Positions 1 through 6,559 of a DNA stretch of 11,993 nucleotides are shown one piece after another. Every line of letters begins with the position of its first letter. Within the stretch, counting starts at the first letter, position 1. The stretch lies in contig CALCPB010001035.1 of assembly GCA_937897665.1 (NCBI GenBank), positions 1 through 11,993 on the forward strand, read 5' to 3'. This DNA is from an uncultured Halomicronema sp. Lineage in GTDB: Bacteria > Cyanobacteriota > Cyanobacteriia > Phormidesmidales > Phormidesmidaceae. The notes under the pieces are model-generated. The model did no database searches. It saw only the letters and a list, made by a program, of their open reading frames with translations, and was not told the DNA's origin. A program made the position numbers and the translations under genes.

Positions 1-445
1 ATACCGTGTCATTATCAGATGTTTGGCTCATCCACACGGGCAGCATACCGGTGTGCCAGTCATGGCAGTGCATGATCTGGGGTTTCCAGTAGTTCCAGGC
101 AAATTCAGCGGCACCGTTGGCAAAAAACGTAAATCGCCAGTCTTCGTCACTGCCACCATAAACATTGCGGCCATCAAACGCCGGGTGGCCAAACAGATAA
201 AGGGGCACATCAGTGCCCGGCAGCACCGTTTCGTAAATTGCGAAGTCGTTAAACATCGCATAGCCTTGCCAGACAGGATCTTTAGGAATCTCAGTCTTGT
301 CAGGCATAAAGCCGTAGTAGGGCATAAAAATGCGCACGTCATGGCCCATTTTACGGAGCACCTTAGGCAGGGAGCCGACGACATCGCCCATGCCCCCGAC
401 CTTCGCCAACGGTGCCGCTTCCGCCGCCACAAACAGAATCCGCAT
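1..445 (-). CDS. glgA: Glycogen synthase, GlgA1 type, N-terminal part (runs off left edge)
   Basis: ADP-glucose:glycogen glucosyltransferase (GT5, starch-synthase catalytic domain), which extends alpha-1,4-glucan chains in the cytosol during glycogen storage. The 148 visible residues are the N-terminal Rossmann half. They begin [24 protein letters not shown] at residues 15-18 is the ADP-glucose-binding loop (KTGGL in E. coli GlgA), and HCHDWHTG near residues 126-133 is the conserved segment before the first acceptor-site helices. The [16 protein letters not shown] form matches the GlgA1 branch of cyanobacteria (as Synechocystis sll0945) rather than GlgA2, which has KAGGLGDV. The ATG at 445-443 is the only sensible start: the frame is family-like from its first residue, with a weak GGGCGG ribosome-binding site six bases upstream. 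The C-terminal half is beyond position 1. It lies 217 bp downstream of the DUF502 gene on the same strand, so co-transcription is possible but unproven. Confidence 0.95.
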   Translation of the reverse strand, partial: MRILFVAAEAAPLAKVGGMGDVVGSLPKVLRKMGHDVRIFMPYYGFMPDKTEIPKDPVWQGYAMFNDFAIYETVLPGTDVPLYLFGHPAFDGRNVYGGSDEDWRFTFFANGAAEFAWNYWKPQIMHCHDWHTGMLPVWMSQTSDNDTV

Positions 446-662
446 GTTGCCGCCCTTTTGAGAAAGTTCTTGATGCCTTCATCAGTCTACGGGCGCACGG
501 GCGCTCTGCATAGTAGGCGAAAATGCATTGGTAGAGCGCTCGCGCTTGCGGCTTGTGCGAAGGCGCAATGAGGTCAACAGGGTTTGCCTTGTCTGGTCGA
601 TGCGACTCGAATTTAACCAGCTCGAATTTGACGAGTGTGAACGGTTCTGGCTTGCGGGTCAC
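446..662. other. Intergenic spacer between DUF502 gene and glgA, with short tandem repeat
   Basis: This holds no gene I believe in. CTCGAATTT occurs twice at a 15-base period (606-614 and 621-629), and CTCG/CGAG (621-624/632-635) could make a tiny hairpin just after the DUF502 stop. No T-run follows it, so it is not a standard terminator. A leftward frame from 662 overlaps the start of glgA out of frame and has no family features. The glgA promoter should lie here, but no clear -35/-10 pair is visible. Confidence 0.5.
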
Positions 663-1385
663 CTATTCTAAAACGGGCTGGTTGAGTTTGATGACCGGAC
701 GTTGAGGGCTGGGCTCTTCGGCGATCGTACCCAATAGCCGCTCTTGAGGAATTGACTCAGCCAGGTTAGGCCCAACGATGCCGCCAGATAGCAGAATCTT
801 AAAAGCGTCTTCGATCGAAATTGAGAGATTAATGACGTCTGATTCTGGCACGACGGCATACCAGCCACTGGTGGGATTGGGCGTGGTGGGAATAAAGACG
901 CTCAGCATCGAAGAGCCGGCCGCCTCTTGCGCCGTGACCACCGTCCCCGTCACAAACGCCACGGCCCACAGACCACGACGGGGATATTCCACTAGGATCA
1001 CGCGACGAAAACGACTCTTAGAGTCTTGGAAGAGAGTCTGTAAAAGTTGCTGCAGCGTTTTATAGACTGAGCCCGCCAAGGGGAGTGATTGAACAATCCG
1101 CTCACCAAAATCAAGCAGCCACCGGCCAGCGATGTTGCGCGCCATTAAACCGATGAGCAAAATACCCAGCAATGGCACGGTCAACCCGACCGCTAAGTTG
1201 ATCACGTCACCCAAAAGCGGGGGCAGCCCGGTAAAAGGATTGAGTTGTTTGGGAAACCGCGTCAGAAACCGCGCCACCCAAAACGCCATCGTAACCGTCA
1301 GCCAGATGGTCGTTGCCAGGGGGATCACCACTAGCAAGCCAGCGATGAGATCGTTTTTTAAGTCCTGTCGGAATTTCTGAAGCAC
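663..1385 (-). CDS. DUF502 family integral membrane protein
   Basis: A 240-residue member of DUF502 (COG2928), a bacterial and plant membrane family that includes the plant COV (continuous vascular ring) proteins; its biochemical role is unknown. Visible: a basic amphipathic start (LQKFRQDLKND), two long hydrophobic segments at about residues 13-38 and 57-83, then the conserved SLPLAGSVYKTLQQ stretch, FRRVILVEYPRRG, and the FIPTTPNPTSGW motif typical of the family. The tail after about residue 200 is soluble and variable. The frame can be opened from TTG at 1391, but I prefer GTG at 1385-1383, which gives the usual family start MLQKF. An in-frame stop lies shortly upstream, so no ATG start exists. 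It lies about 300 bp downstream of mgtE on the same strand. Family membership is sure, function is not. Confidence 0.9.
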   Translation of the reverse strand: MLQKFRQDLKNDLIAGLLVVIPLATTIWLTVTMAFWVARFLTRFPKQLNPFTGLPPLLGDVINLAVGLTVPLLGILLIGLMARNIAGRWLLDFGERIVQSLPLAGSVYKTLQQLLQTLFQDSKSRFRRVILVEYPRRGLWAVAFVTGTVVTAQEAAGSSMLSVFIPTTPNPTSGWYAVVPESDVINLSISIEDAFKILLSGGIVGPNLAESIPQERLLGTIAEEPSPQRPVIKLNQPVLE

Positions 1386-1687
1386 AGTCAACCCGATTCG
1401 TGTCCAAGATGGATTTTAACAATCATAAGAGCTGAACTTACCAAACCGCTATGGGCTTGAGGCAGGGTTCCACCGCGATATTGTAAACATCCGTGTTTAA
1501 TCCTTCCTGCTCAAGCAGCCCTGATATGAACCAGCGAAAGCATCAACCACACCATTGGCCTCAGACTGCTTTCTTGTATTGTACTTAACATTTCTGGTCG
1601 ATTGGGGAACGGGGGATCGCCGCCGTTTTTGCTGGCCGTTGCCCTATTGAGACTTTGGCCCGATCGCGAGGGTCGCGACGCCGCCAG
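1386..1687. other. Gene-free spacer between mgtE and DUF502 gene
   Basis: About 300 bases without a credible gene on either strand. It contains the nested inverted repeat at 1453-1520, described separately. A second symmetric site is TCGCGA-GGG-TCGCGA at 1664-1678, 10 bp past the mgtE stop; as an RNA it gives a 6-bp stem with a 3-base loop but no U-tract, so it is at most a weak terminator of mgtE. AACGG...CCGTT followed by Ts at 1608-1627 resembles a terminator only when read rightwards, where no gene precedes it. The DUF502 promoter should be here; no strong -35/-10 match was found. Confidence 0.6.
1453..1520. repeat. Nested inverted repeat (outer 11-bp arms, inner 6-bp dyad)
   Basis: The outer arms are GCTTGAG-g-CAGG (1455-1466, one bulged G) and CCTGCTCAAGC (1506-1516); they pair over 11 bases. 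Two further GC pairs (1453-1454 with 1519-1520) are possible after an AG bulge. Inside sits a perfect 6-bp dyad, TAAACA-TCCG-TGTTTA (1484-1499). As RNA this would fold into a long arm topped by a second hairpin. It lies about 70-135 bases upstream of the DUF502 start on that gene's strand. It could be a leader structure, a small dispersed repeat or a protein site; nothing in one window decides between these. Confidence 0.5.
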
Positions 1688-3118
1688 CTATCCCAACTTC
1701 AAGATATATCGCGCCAAATTGAGATAGATGAGAACGCCCAAAACATCCACAACAGTTGTAATAAAGGGAGCGGACATCAGGGCCGGGTCAAACCCAATGG
1801 CGTTGAAGAGAAACGGTAAGGCGGCCCCAGCCGTCGAGGCCAGGATGGCGATCGCCACCAAACTGATGCCCACAATGATGGATACAGGCAAGCTGCCCTG
1901 CAGCAAAAAGGCCCAGCCGGTTACCACGATCCCCAACATGATGCCTAAAAAGGCTCCGGCGATCGCCTCACGCCGAATCACCGTGAGCGCACTCTTATTA
2001 TCGACCTCCTGAGTATTGATGCCGCGAATCACCACAGTGGAAGATTGTGCCCCGACGTTACCCCCGGTGCCAATCAAAAGCGGAATAAAAGCCGCGAGGA
2101 CCACCACCTGCTCTAACACCGCCTCCTGACTGCGAATCACCCAGGTGGTTACCGTGTTGGTAAGCAGCAAAACTGACAGCCACACGACACGCTTGCGGGC
2201 GACAGTTAATAGGTTGGTTTGAAAGTAATTGTCACCGCCTGATTGCACGCCCCCCAGGGCGTAGATATCTTCGGTGGCTTCCTCTTCTAAAATGTCGAGC
2301 ACATCGTCTACGGTGACGATGCCAACTAATCGCTGCTCCGTATCGACAACCGGAACCGCCAAAAAGTCATATCGCTGAAGGAGCGGAGCCACTTCTTCTT
2401 GATCAGTGTCGGTCTGCACAGAGACCGCCTCGCGAGTCATGATGTCGCCGATTGTTTGTTCGGGTTGCCCCATCACCAAGTGCCGCAGAGACAGCGTACC
2501 GGTGAGTTGCCGAGCCGCATCAGTGACATATAGGTAGTAAATAGTTTCGCTGATATCGGCCTGATTGCGGATATGTTCGAGCGCTCTCGAAATGCTCCAG
2601 GTTTCTTTAAGGGCAATGTACTCAGGCGTCATGATGCGCCCGGCAGTATCGGCTTCGTAGCCTAGCAGCAGAGCCGTGGCCTGTCTTTCTTGAGAACTCA
2701 TTTGGCTCAGTAGTCGCCGCACAATTTTGGCAGGCAACTCGTCAAATAGGCGGGCACGATCATCAGGCGACATCTGATCGACGATATCGAGCACATCCTG
2801 ACGTTTGAAATCTTCGACGAGGGCTTGCTGAATACTGGAATCAAGATTTTCGTAGACTTCGATCGCTTCATTTTTAGAGAGTAGGCGGAAGACGATAGCC
2901 TGCATTGTCTCCGGCAAGCCTTCAATGGCTTCGGCAATGTCAACGGGCTGCACCGGCACCAGTAAGGCTTTGGCACCCTGAAAGTTGTCTTGTTCTAAGA
3001 GCATTTGCAGTTGCGATCGCACCAGTTCTCGCAGCTCTTGCCGCGAGATTGTCGAAGCGGTGGAGGCGGGCTGCACGACTTGCTCGGTCAAAGACTTACT
3101 CCGAATGTCCTTATGCAT
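1688..3118 (-). CDS. mgtE: Magnesium transporter/channel MgtE
   Basis: A 476-residue Mg2+-selective, Mg2+-gated channel of the inner membrane, acting as a homodimer. Domains in order: a poorly conserved leader (1-30); the MgtE N superhelical domain of short alpha repeats (about 35-150); two CBS domains (about 158-220 and 224-282) that sense cytosolic Mg2+ and close the pore; an acidic linker helix (LEEEATEDIYALGG, 277-290); then the five-helix pore domain (about 310-474). The signature GGNVGAQSS (352-360) and the TTVVDVLG segment are present; Asp458 is the counterpart of the pore Mg2+-site Asp (Asp432) in Thermus MgtE. Length matches the family (about 450). The ATG at 3118-3116 is the first start and gives a leader slightly longer than usual. 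It diverges from the GrpB gene across about 130 bp that must hold both promoters. No M-box-like leader is apparent. Confidence 0.96.
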   Translation of the reverse strand: MHKDIRSKSLTEQVVQPASTASTISRQELRELVRSQLQMLLEQDNFQGAKALLVPVQPVDIAEAIEGLPETMQAIVFRLLSKNEAIEVYENLDSSIQQALVEDFKRQDVLDIVDQMSPDDRARLFDELPAKIVRRLLSQMSSQERQATALLLGYEADTAGRIMTPEYIALKETWSISRALEHIRNQADISETIYYLYVTDAARQLTGTLSLRHLVMGQPEQTIGDIMTREAVSVQTDTDQEEVAPLLQRYDFLAVPVVDTEQRLVGIVTVDDVLDILEEEATEDIYALGGVQSGGDNYFQTNLLTVARKRVVWLSVLLLTNTVTTWVIRSQEAVLEQVVVLAAFIPLLIGTGGNVGAQSSTVVIRGINTQEVDNKSALTVIRREAIAGAFLGIMLGIVVTGWAFLLQGSLPVSIIVGISLVAIAILASTAGAALPFLFNAIGFDPALMSAPFITTVVDVLGVLIYLNLARYILKLG

Positions 3119-3248
3119 TGTAATCGCTGGCGTCGATTCAGCAGTTTACCCATCCAGCTTTCAGGCCCTCAACCGGGCTGAATATCGGTCATTTTTTCCG
3201 CTCTGAGCCGTTACGATTGGCGTTTTGCATAGAGTCCGTATTAGAACC

Positions 3249-3761
3249 ATGGATGAAGTGGTCATTACCGAGTACGATCCCCGCTGGCCAAGCCTGTTTG
3301 CCCAAGAATCGGCTCGTCTGCGGACAGGGTTGCCGCCTCATCTGATCACGCGCATTGAGCATTTTGGCAGTACAGCAGTGCCCCAGTTAGCGGCAAAACC
3401 CATTATCGACCTGTTGGTTGGGGTGCGCTCATTGGCGATGGCTCAACAAGTCGCGGTGACACCGCTAGCCCAGTTGGGCTATGCCTACTGGCATGAAAAC
3501 CCCGACCCTCGCCGCCTGTTTTTTGTAAAAGGTTTGCCGCCCAACGGCCCTCGCACGCACCATGTGCACATGGTGGAACCCCACAGTCCGCTGTGGGAAC
3601 GTTTGCGGTTTCGAGACTACCTCTGTCAGCATGCCGATGAAGCGGTCCGCTATGCCCAGTTGAAGTATCGTCTCGCTCAGGACTTAGCAGGCGATCGCGA
3701 AGCCTACACCAGGGCAAAGGCTGATTATATTGAGTCGGTGATGCAAAAAGTTCGACAATAG
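3249..3761 (+). CDS. GrpB family protein (UPF0157, nucleotidyltransferase-like)
   Basis: A 170-residue member of the GrpB/UPF0157 family, a domain with the nucleotidyltransferase fold found alone in many bacteria and fused to dephospho-CoA kinase in actinobacteria; its substrate is unknown. Visible family marks in order: VITEYDPRWP (5-14), the core EHFGSTAVPQLAAKPIIDLL (37-56), the histidine-rich strand THHVHMVE (103-110), and LRFRDYL (119-125) followed by the YAQLKYRLAQ helix. The GS/T plus single Asp (PIID) is what remains of the nucleotidyltransferase active-site pattern. The frame also opens at a TTG at 3225, but ATG at 3249 gives the usual family start (MDEVVITEYDP), so I use it. No strong ribosome-binding site is visible. 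It stands alone between a divergent and a convergent neighbour. Confidence 0.9.
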   Translation: MDEVVITEYDPRWPSLFAQESARLRTGLPPHLITRIEHFGSTAVPQLAAKPIIDLLVGVRSLAMAQQVAVTPLAQLGYAYWHENPDPRRLFFVKGLPPNGPRTHHVHMVEPHSPLWERLRFRDYLCQHADEAVRYAQLKYRLAQDLAGDREAYTRAKADYIESVMQKVRQ

Positions 3762-3771
3762 TCCGTCCGAT

Positions 3772-3802
3772 AGCCGCTTTCAGACTAAGATTGGGAGCGG
3801 CT
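3772..3802 (+). terminator. Possible terminator hairpin after the GrpB gene
   Basis: AGCCGCT (3772-3778) pairs perfectly with AGCGGCT (3796-3802). On the + strand the stem extends inwards through two U-G pairs, C-G and A-U to about 11 pairs around a nine-base loop. The two U-G pairs turn into mismatches on the other strand, so the structure favours rightward transcripts, i.e. the end of the GrpB message 11 bases after its stop. No U-tract follows, so it may only stabilise the 3' end. Confidence 0.4.
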
Positions 3803-3857
3803 TGTGTAGCGTCTTCCAAGTGGCTGTTCACCATCCCGACAGTAATGCCTTGGTAAC

Positions 3858-4508
3858 CTAGGGATCAGGCCAATTGCGCAGCGGTGACTGCTGCCGGTGT
3901 TGCTGACGATAGAGCAGTTCTAACTGGCCGCCAGCTTCTTGAATAAAGGCGCGCTGCCGACGATAAAGCCCCTGAAAGAAGTTGGCAAAAATCAAGGTCA
4001 GGATGGCGATCGCTAACCCGATCGCGGTCGTGATCAAGGCCTCGCCGATGCCAGAGCCGACGTTGAGGGCGCGATCGCTGTCGCCAGTGCCCAAATCAAG
4101 TGAGGCTAGTGCCTGCATCAGGCCGAGAATGGTGCCGAGCAGTCCCAGCAGGGGCGCGATGCCAACAATTGTATTAAAAGCAGTTGAAAATCTTTTCAGC
4201 AGTGGCAGTTCTCCCTGCGCCGTGCTTTCCAACGCCAAGCGAAATTCTTCGGGGGTGGCTTCAGGGAGGGTGACGGCAGCGAGGAAGATGCGGGCAATCG
4301 GTAAGTCGGTGTGCTTTTTGAGTCGGGCAATCGCCGCTTGTGGCTGTTGGGCATAGGATTCCAGCACGGCCCGAACGAGTTTTTGCTGGCGTTTAGAAAT
4401 GCGATTCCAAAACCAAAGGCGCTCGCAGGTTAAGGTCGTGGCCACCAGTGAGGCCAACAACAGCGGCAGCGCCACCACACTTTGGCTCAGACTCTCGAAT
4501 GCCCCCAT
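3858..4508 (-). CDS. MotA/TolQ/ExbB proton-channel family protein
   Basis: A 216-residue ExbB/TolQ-type inner-membrane protein, a family that forms the pentameric proton-driven motor with ExbD/TolR to energise outer-membrane transport or envelope maintenance. Visible: helix 1 at about 10-27, a cytoplasmic stretch (about 35-108), helix 2 at about 113-135 with the signature GLLGTILGLMQAL (122-134), and helix 3 at about 154-178 with EALITTAIGLAIAI (156-169). The conserved Thr residues of helices 2 and 3, which line the channel in ExbB, are in place. The C-terminal tail is basic and Gln-rich. The ATG at 4508-4506 starts just before helix 1, with a weak AAGGG about ten bases upstream. No exbD/tolR follows: the gene converges on the GrpB gene. 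It lies 107 bp downstream of the hydrolase gene on the same strand and might be read with it. Confidence 0.9.
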   Translation of the reverse strand: MGAFESLSQSVVALPLLLASLVATTLTCERLWFWNRISKRQQKLVRAVLESYAQQPQAAIARLKKHTDLPIARIFLAAVTLPEATPEEFRLALESTAQGELPLLKRFSTAFNTIVGIAPLLGLLGTILGLMQALASLDLGTGDSDRALNVGSGIGEALITTAIGLAIAILTLIFANFFQGLYRRQRAFIQEAGGQLELLYRQQHRQQSPLRNWPDP

Positions 4509-4615
4509 ACTCGGCCCTTGGTAGATCGCCCCTCATCATAGCGGCATCTCTACAGCTTATTTACCCAACTTGTTGGCCAGAGATGATGTCGTGATACGAC
4601 TACCGGGCGTCACCA
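4509..4615. other. Spacer between hydrolase and ExbB-like genes with two small dyads
   Basis: This contains two short perfect inverted repeats: CCAAC-TT-GTTGG (4565-4576) and GTCGT-GAT-ACGAC (4588-4600). The second lies 15 bases past the hydrolase stop on that gene's strand and could be a small 3' hairpin, but no U-run follows it. A TATGAT hexamer read leftwards, about 30 bases before the ExbB-like start, could be its -10 box, but I see no matching -35. Confidence 0.35.
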
Positions 4616-5422
4616 TCAAGCAGCAGTCTGGGCGGGCGTTGTGGCGGCGGGGTGGGGCAACAAATTCAACGCCTGAAAGCATTGAGCCAAGTCAACATCC
4701 CGCTCAATTAGGCAGGCGTGACCACTCTCGGGTAGAGGATAAATTGCGGCATTGGGTAAATGTCGCTGAAGGAGTGCCGCTTCTTGCTGAGAAGGCAACA
4801 GATGGTCGCGACCACTCGCCAACAGGGTCGTTGGGGTGGAGAGCTGCTGCAACCGTTCCGTGGCGACTTCAAACTGATGCAACATCTCTAATCGCCACAT
4901 AACACAGGCTTGAGAAATGGGGCGAACGGTTTTGATAAACAGCTCTTGCTGGGTTTTCTCGATGCGATCAAAGTTGGCGATCACCGATAGCGCAAATGCA
5001 CCCGACACGTTGAACAACCACTCCGGAACGAAAGCCGCCGTCTGGGCCATCCCGCGTAGCCAAAAATGTCGCCGCAACGCCGAGGCCGGATTAATCATGA
5101 CCAGCTGACTGAGCAATTCCGGTGCCGTCAAGGCCACTTGCAGGGCTAAGCACCCGCCAAAAGATTCGCCACAGAGATAGGTGGGGCGATCGCCCTGCGC
5201 GTGATAAATCAATTCGACAACTGAGCCCGCTAGGCTTTCCCATCCCTGTCGATTGCTTTCAGGAATTTTGAGGCATCGAATATCGAAATAGGGGGATAGC
5301 ACTTGTACCTGTTCGCCAAACAGCTTGCCCGTACCATCCAAACCCGGTAGAAGCACAATCAGCGGCTTCTCCGGTTGAGGAAAAATCGGGGCAAACAGGA
5401 CAGGGGATGACGATACTGGCAT
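4616..5422 (-). CDS. Alpha/beta-hydrolase (esterase/acyl-transferase type)
   Basis: A 268-residue cytosolic alpha/beta-hydrolase with a complete catalytic triad: Ser87 in the nucleophile elbow GESFG (85-89), Asp206 in SGRDHLLP, and His235 in ESGHACLIER. LPGLDGTGKLFG (25-36) is the oxyanion-loop region. The combination LPGLDGTG, GESFGGCLALQVA and INPAS recalls the hydrolase half of plant plastid phytyl-ester synthases (PES1/2) and related cyanobacterial esterases; this is family memory, not a search result. The substrate is not known; a lipid or acyl ester is likely given the acyltransferase gene directly upstream. The frame opens at a TTG at 5482 inside the acyltransferase gene, but ATG at 5422-5420 leaves a 26-bp gap, fits the family start better and is preferred. 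The last ten or so residues are Ala/Thr/Pro-rich and look unconserved. Confidence 0.85.
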   Translation of the reverse strand: MPVSSSPVLFAPIFPQPEKPLIVLLPGLDGTGKLFGEQVQVLSPYFDIRCLKIPESNRQGWESLAGSVVELIYHAQGDRPTYLCGESFGGCLALQVALTAPELLSQLVMINPASALRRHFWLRGMAQTAAFVPEWLFNVSGAFALSVIANFDRIEKTQQELFIKTVRPISQACVMWRLEMLHQFEVATERLQQLSTPTTLLASGRDHLLPSQQEAALLQRHLPNAAIYPLPESGHACLIERDVDLAQCFQALNLLPHPAATTPAQTAA

Positions 5423-5448
5423 AGCTGTATGGCTCTCAGAAGATCCGG

Positions 5449-6183
5449 TTATTTCTGTAACAAGGCATTGACAGCACCCCAACAGTCATCCGCAAGCTGC
5501 TGGGCACAGTCGGCAGCGTGGCGACCTTGATAGCGTTCGCGATCGGCCGGCATGACCCAGATCGGCTCACCGATTTTGACTTCCACCTCGCGGTAAAACA
5601 CCACCGGATGACCGCCCCCCTGCTGAAACAAAGGCTCACTGGGATCAAACCACCCCAATAAGCTCAGCGGCACTAGAGACTCGAAACCGACCTCGTCGGA
5701 AGCAATCGCCACGGGGAGTAGAGCTAGCGGCCCCACAGGGACACGCAGCGCCAAATGAGCAAAGCCGCGCTGAAAGGGGTTAACCAAGCGAGGAGATTGA
5801 AGTTGCACCATAGGTTGTGCGCCTTCGGGAAAAATGCCGATCGCCTCACCGCGCCGTAAACGCTGACACCCCTGGCGAAACAACCGACGGGGTGACTCTA
5901 AAGGAAACGCCCCAAACTGATGGACGACATCTTTTAGGAGGGGCACATGCTCCATGTACTGGTGGCAGACAAAAGCCACGGTGCGATCAAGCCCCGCCAT
6001 GAGTACAGGGGCGTCCAGGGGACTACGGTGATTGCTGACGACTAACAGGGGAGCATTCGCCGGAATCCGGTTGCGCCCTGAGACGCGCAGCTTAATGCCC
6101 ATCAACTGCAGAGCACTCCGGGAAAGTTCGAGGGGGTCGGCATCTTCAAAGAAGGGAATCGGCAGAGGCGGCAAGGCTGTCAT
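5449..6183 (-). CDS. 1-acylglycerol-3-phosphate acyltransferase family protein (PlsC-like)
   Basis: A 244-residue membrane-associated acyltransferase of the PlsC/LPLAT superfamily, which moves an acyl group from acyl-ACP or acyl-CoA to a lysophospholipid or similar alcohol. Visible motifs: block I NHX4D as NHRSPLD (51-57, catalytic His52 and Asp57), the block II-like region GAFPLESPRRLFRQG (91-105), and block III GIFPEGAQP (116-124). A block IV-like proline-containing segment, PLALLPVAIAS, follows at 152-162. There is no clear N-terminal transmembrane helix, so it is probably monotopic. The frame can be extended to a TTG at 6192, but the ATG at 6183-6181 is preferred. It is the first gene of a probable two-gene operon with the alpha/beta-hydrolase. 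Whether it is the true PlsC of phosphatidate synthesis or a side-branch acyltransferase cannot be settled here. Confidence 0.88.
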   Translation of the reverse strand: MTALPPLPIPFFEDADPLELSRSALQLMGIKLRVSGRNRIPANAPLLVVSNHRSPLDAPVLMAGLDRTVAFVCHQYMEHVPLLKDVVHQFGAFPLESPRRLFRQGCQRLRRGEAIGIFPEGAQPMVQLQSPRLVNPFQRGFAHLALRVPVGPLALLPVAIASDEVGFESLVPLSLLGWFDPSEPLFQQGGGHPVVFYREVEVKIGEPIWVMPADRERYQGRHAADCAQQLADDCWGAVNALLQK

Positions 6184-6210
6184 CAAGTGCAATCAATTCT
6201 GAATGGTCTT

Positions 6211-6226
6211 TACATTCCTTAATGTA
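6211..6226. promoter_or_regulatory. 16-bp dyad upstream of the PlsC-like gene
   Basis: TACATT-CCTT-AATGTA is a perfect 6+4+6 inverted repeat 28-43 bases upstream of the chosen start of the PlsC-like gene. CCAA-GT-TTGG, a smaller dyad, follows at 6227-6236. The position suits an operator near the leftward transcription start, but I recognise no known regulator consensus and see no good -35/-10 pair around it. Confidence 0.35.
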
Positions 6227-6232
6227 CCAAGT

Positions 6233-6274
6233 TTGGCGCGGATCTTTCCATATCGGAGGATGGATTCGCGCCAA
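6233..6274 (+). other. Strong intergenic hairpin between the PlsC-like gene and metG
   Basis: TTGGCGCG (6233-6240) and CGCGCCAA (6267-6274) pair perfectly. On the + strand the stem extends inwards by G-U, A-U, U-A, C-G and U-G, then, after one mismatch, by three more pairs to an eight-base loop: about 16 pairs in 42 bases. The G-U pairs become mismatches on the other strand, which hints at a rightward transcript. No U-run follows. A purine-rich GGAGG sits in the apical part (6255-6260). It lies about 58 bases before the first possible start of the small ORF that precedes metG. A leader regulator, a small RNA or a palindromic dispersed repeat are all possible. Confidence 0.5.
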
Positions 6275-6331
6275 CTCGCCATCGTTCATGCCGCAACAGG
6301 TGAGTTTAGATAGAAGGGAGGGTCGGCCCAG

Positions 6332-6502
6332 ATGTTTCGTCGGAGGAAATCGGCCAGAACCATGAGCGATGGGCGTGAATCAAAAGATGTTTGGACTCAG
6401 CGTTTTTATGATTTTGCGCTGGACTGCGATCGCCGCAAAATTTCGCCAACCCTGATGCCCTCTGAATCGCTGCCCGGCAATCCAGACCAGCTTTGGGATT
6501 AA
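6332..6502 (+). CDS. Probable small protein of 46-56 residues, unrecognised
   Basis: A short open frame ending in TAA at 6500-6502, with two possible ATG starts: 6332 (56 residues, preceded at a good distance by GGGAGGG at 6316-6322) and 6362 (46 residues, preceded by GGAGGA 15 bases upstream). The part after the second ATG looks protein-like: an amphipathic aromatic stretch WTQRFYDFALDCDRRKISP followed by LMPSESLPGNPDQLWD, acidic at the end, with Trp, Tyr and Phe in a helix-like spacing and codons resembling those of neighbours. The 10-residue extension from 6332 is very basic (MFRRRKSART). No membrane segment or signal peptide. I do not recognise a family. It ends 57 bases before metG and may share its transcript. 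It could still be chance reading through a leader region. Confidence 0.5.
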   Translation: MFRRRKSARTMSDGRESKDVWTQRFYDFALDCDRRKISPTLMPSESLPGNPDQLWD

Positions 6503-6559
6503 GCCTCTGCGGTATTATTGACAGAATCATTCAGATAGTCTTCTCAACTCAAGTGATTT

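Noticed and set aside
23..571. 182-codon rightward open frame
   Set aside because: It lies antisense over the clearly recognisable glgA start and then runs through the spacer; its His/Arg-rich translation has no family features.
363..662. 99-codon leftward frame upstream of glgA
   Set aside because: It overlaps the glgA start out of frame, has a low-complexity internal repeat (LVKFELVKFE) from a 15-base tandem repeat, and no homology-like motif.
1608..1627. Terminator-like stem with Ts (AACGG...CCGTT)
   Set aside because: Works only for rightward transcription, where no gene precedes it; leftward it is followed by C rather than T.
3403..3834. 143-codon leftward frame
   Set aside because: Antisense to the GrpB gene, whose frame carries all the family motifs.
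6260..6313. 17-codon frame starting inside the hairpin with GGAGG just before ATG
   Set aside because: Too short to support, and the initiation site is within the predicted stem; could be a leader peptide but nothing beyond the frame suggests it.
6306..6530. 74-codon leftward frame in the metG upstream region
   Set aside because: Antisense to the better small ORF; its start is close to metG, with no ribosome-binding site and a composition that does not look protein-like.
6518..6546. TTGACA upstream of metG as a -35 box
   Set aside because: Perfect -35 hexamer, but no acceptable -10 at 16-18 bases (TTCTCA), so no promoter is called.
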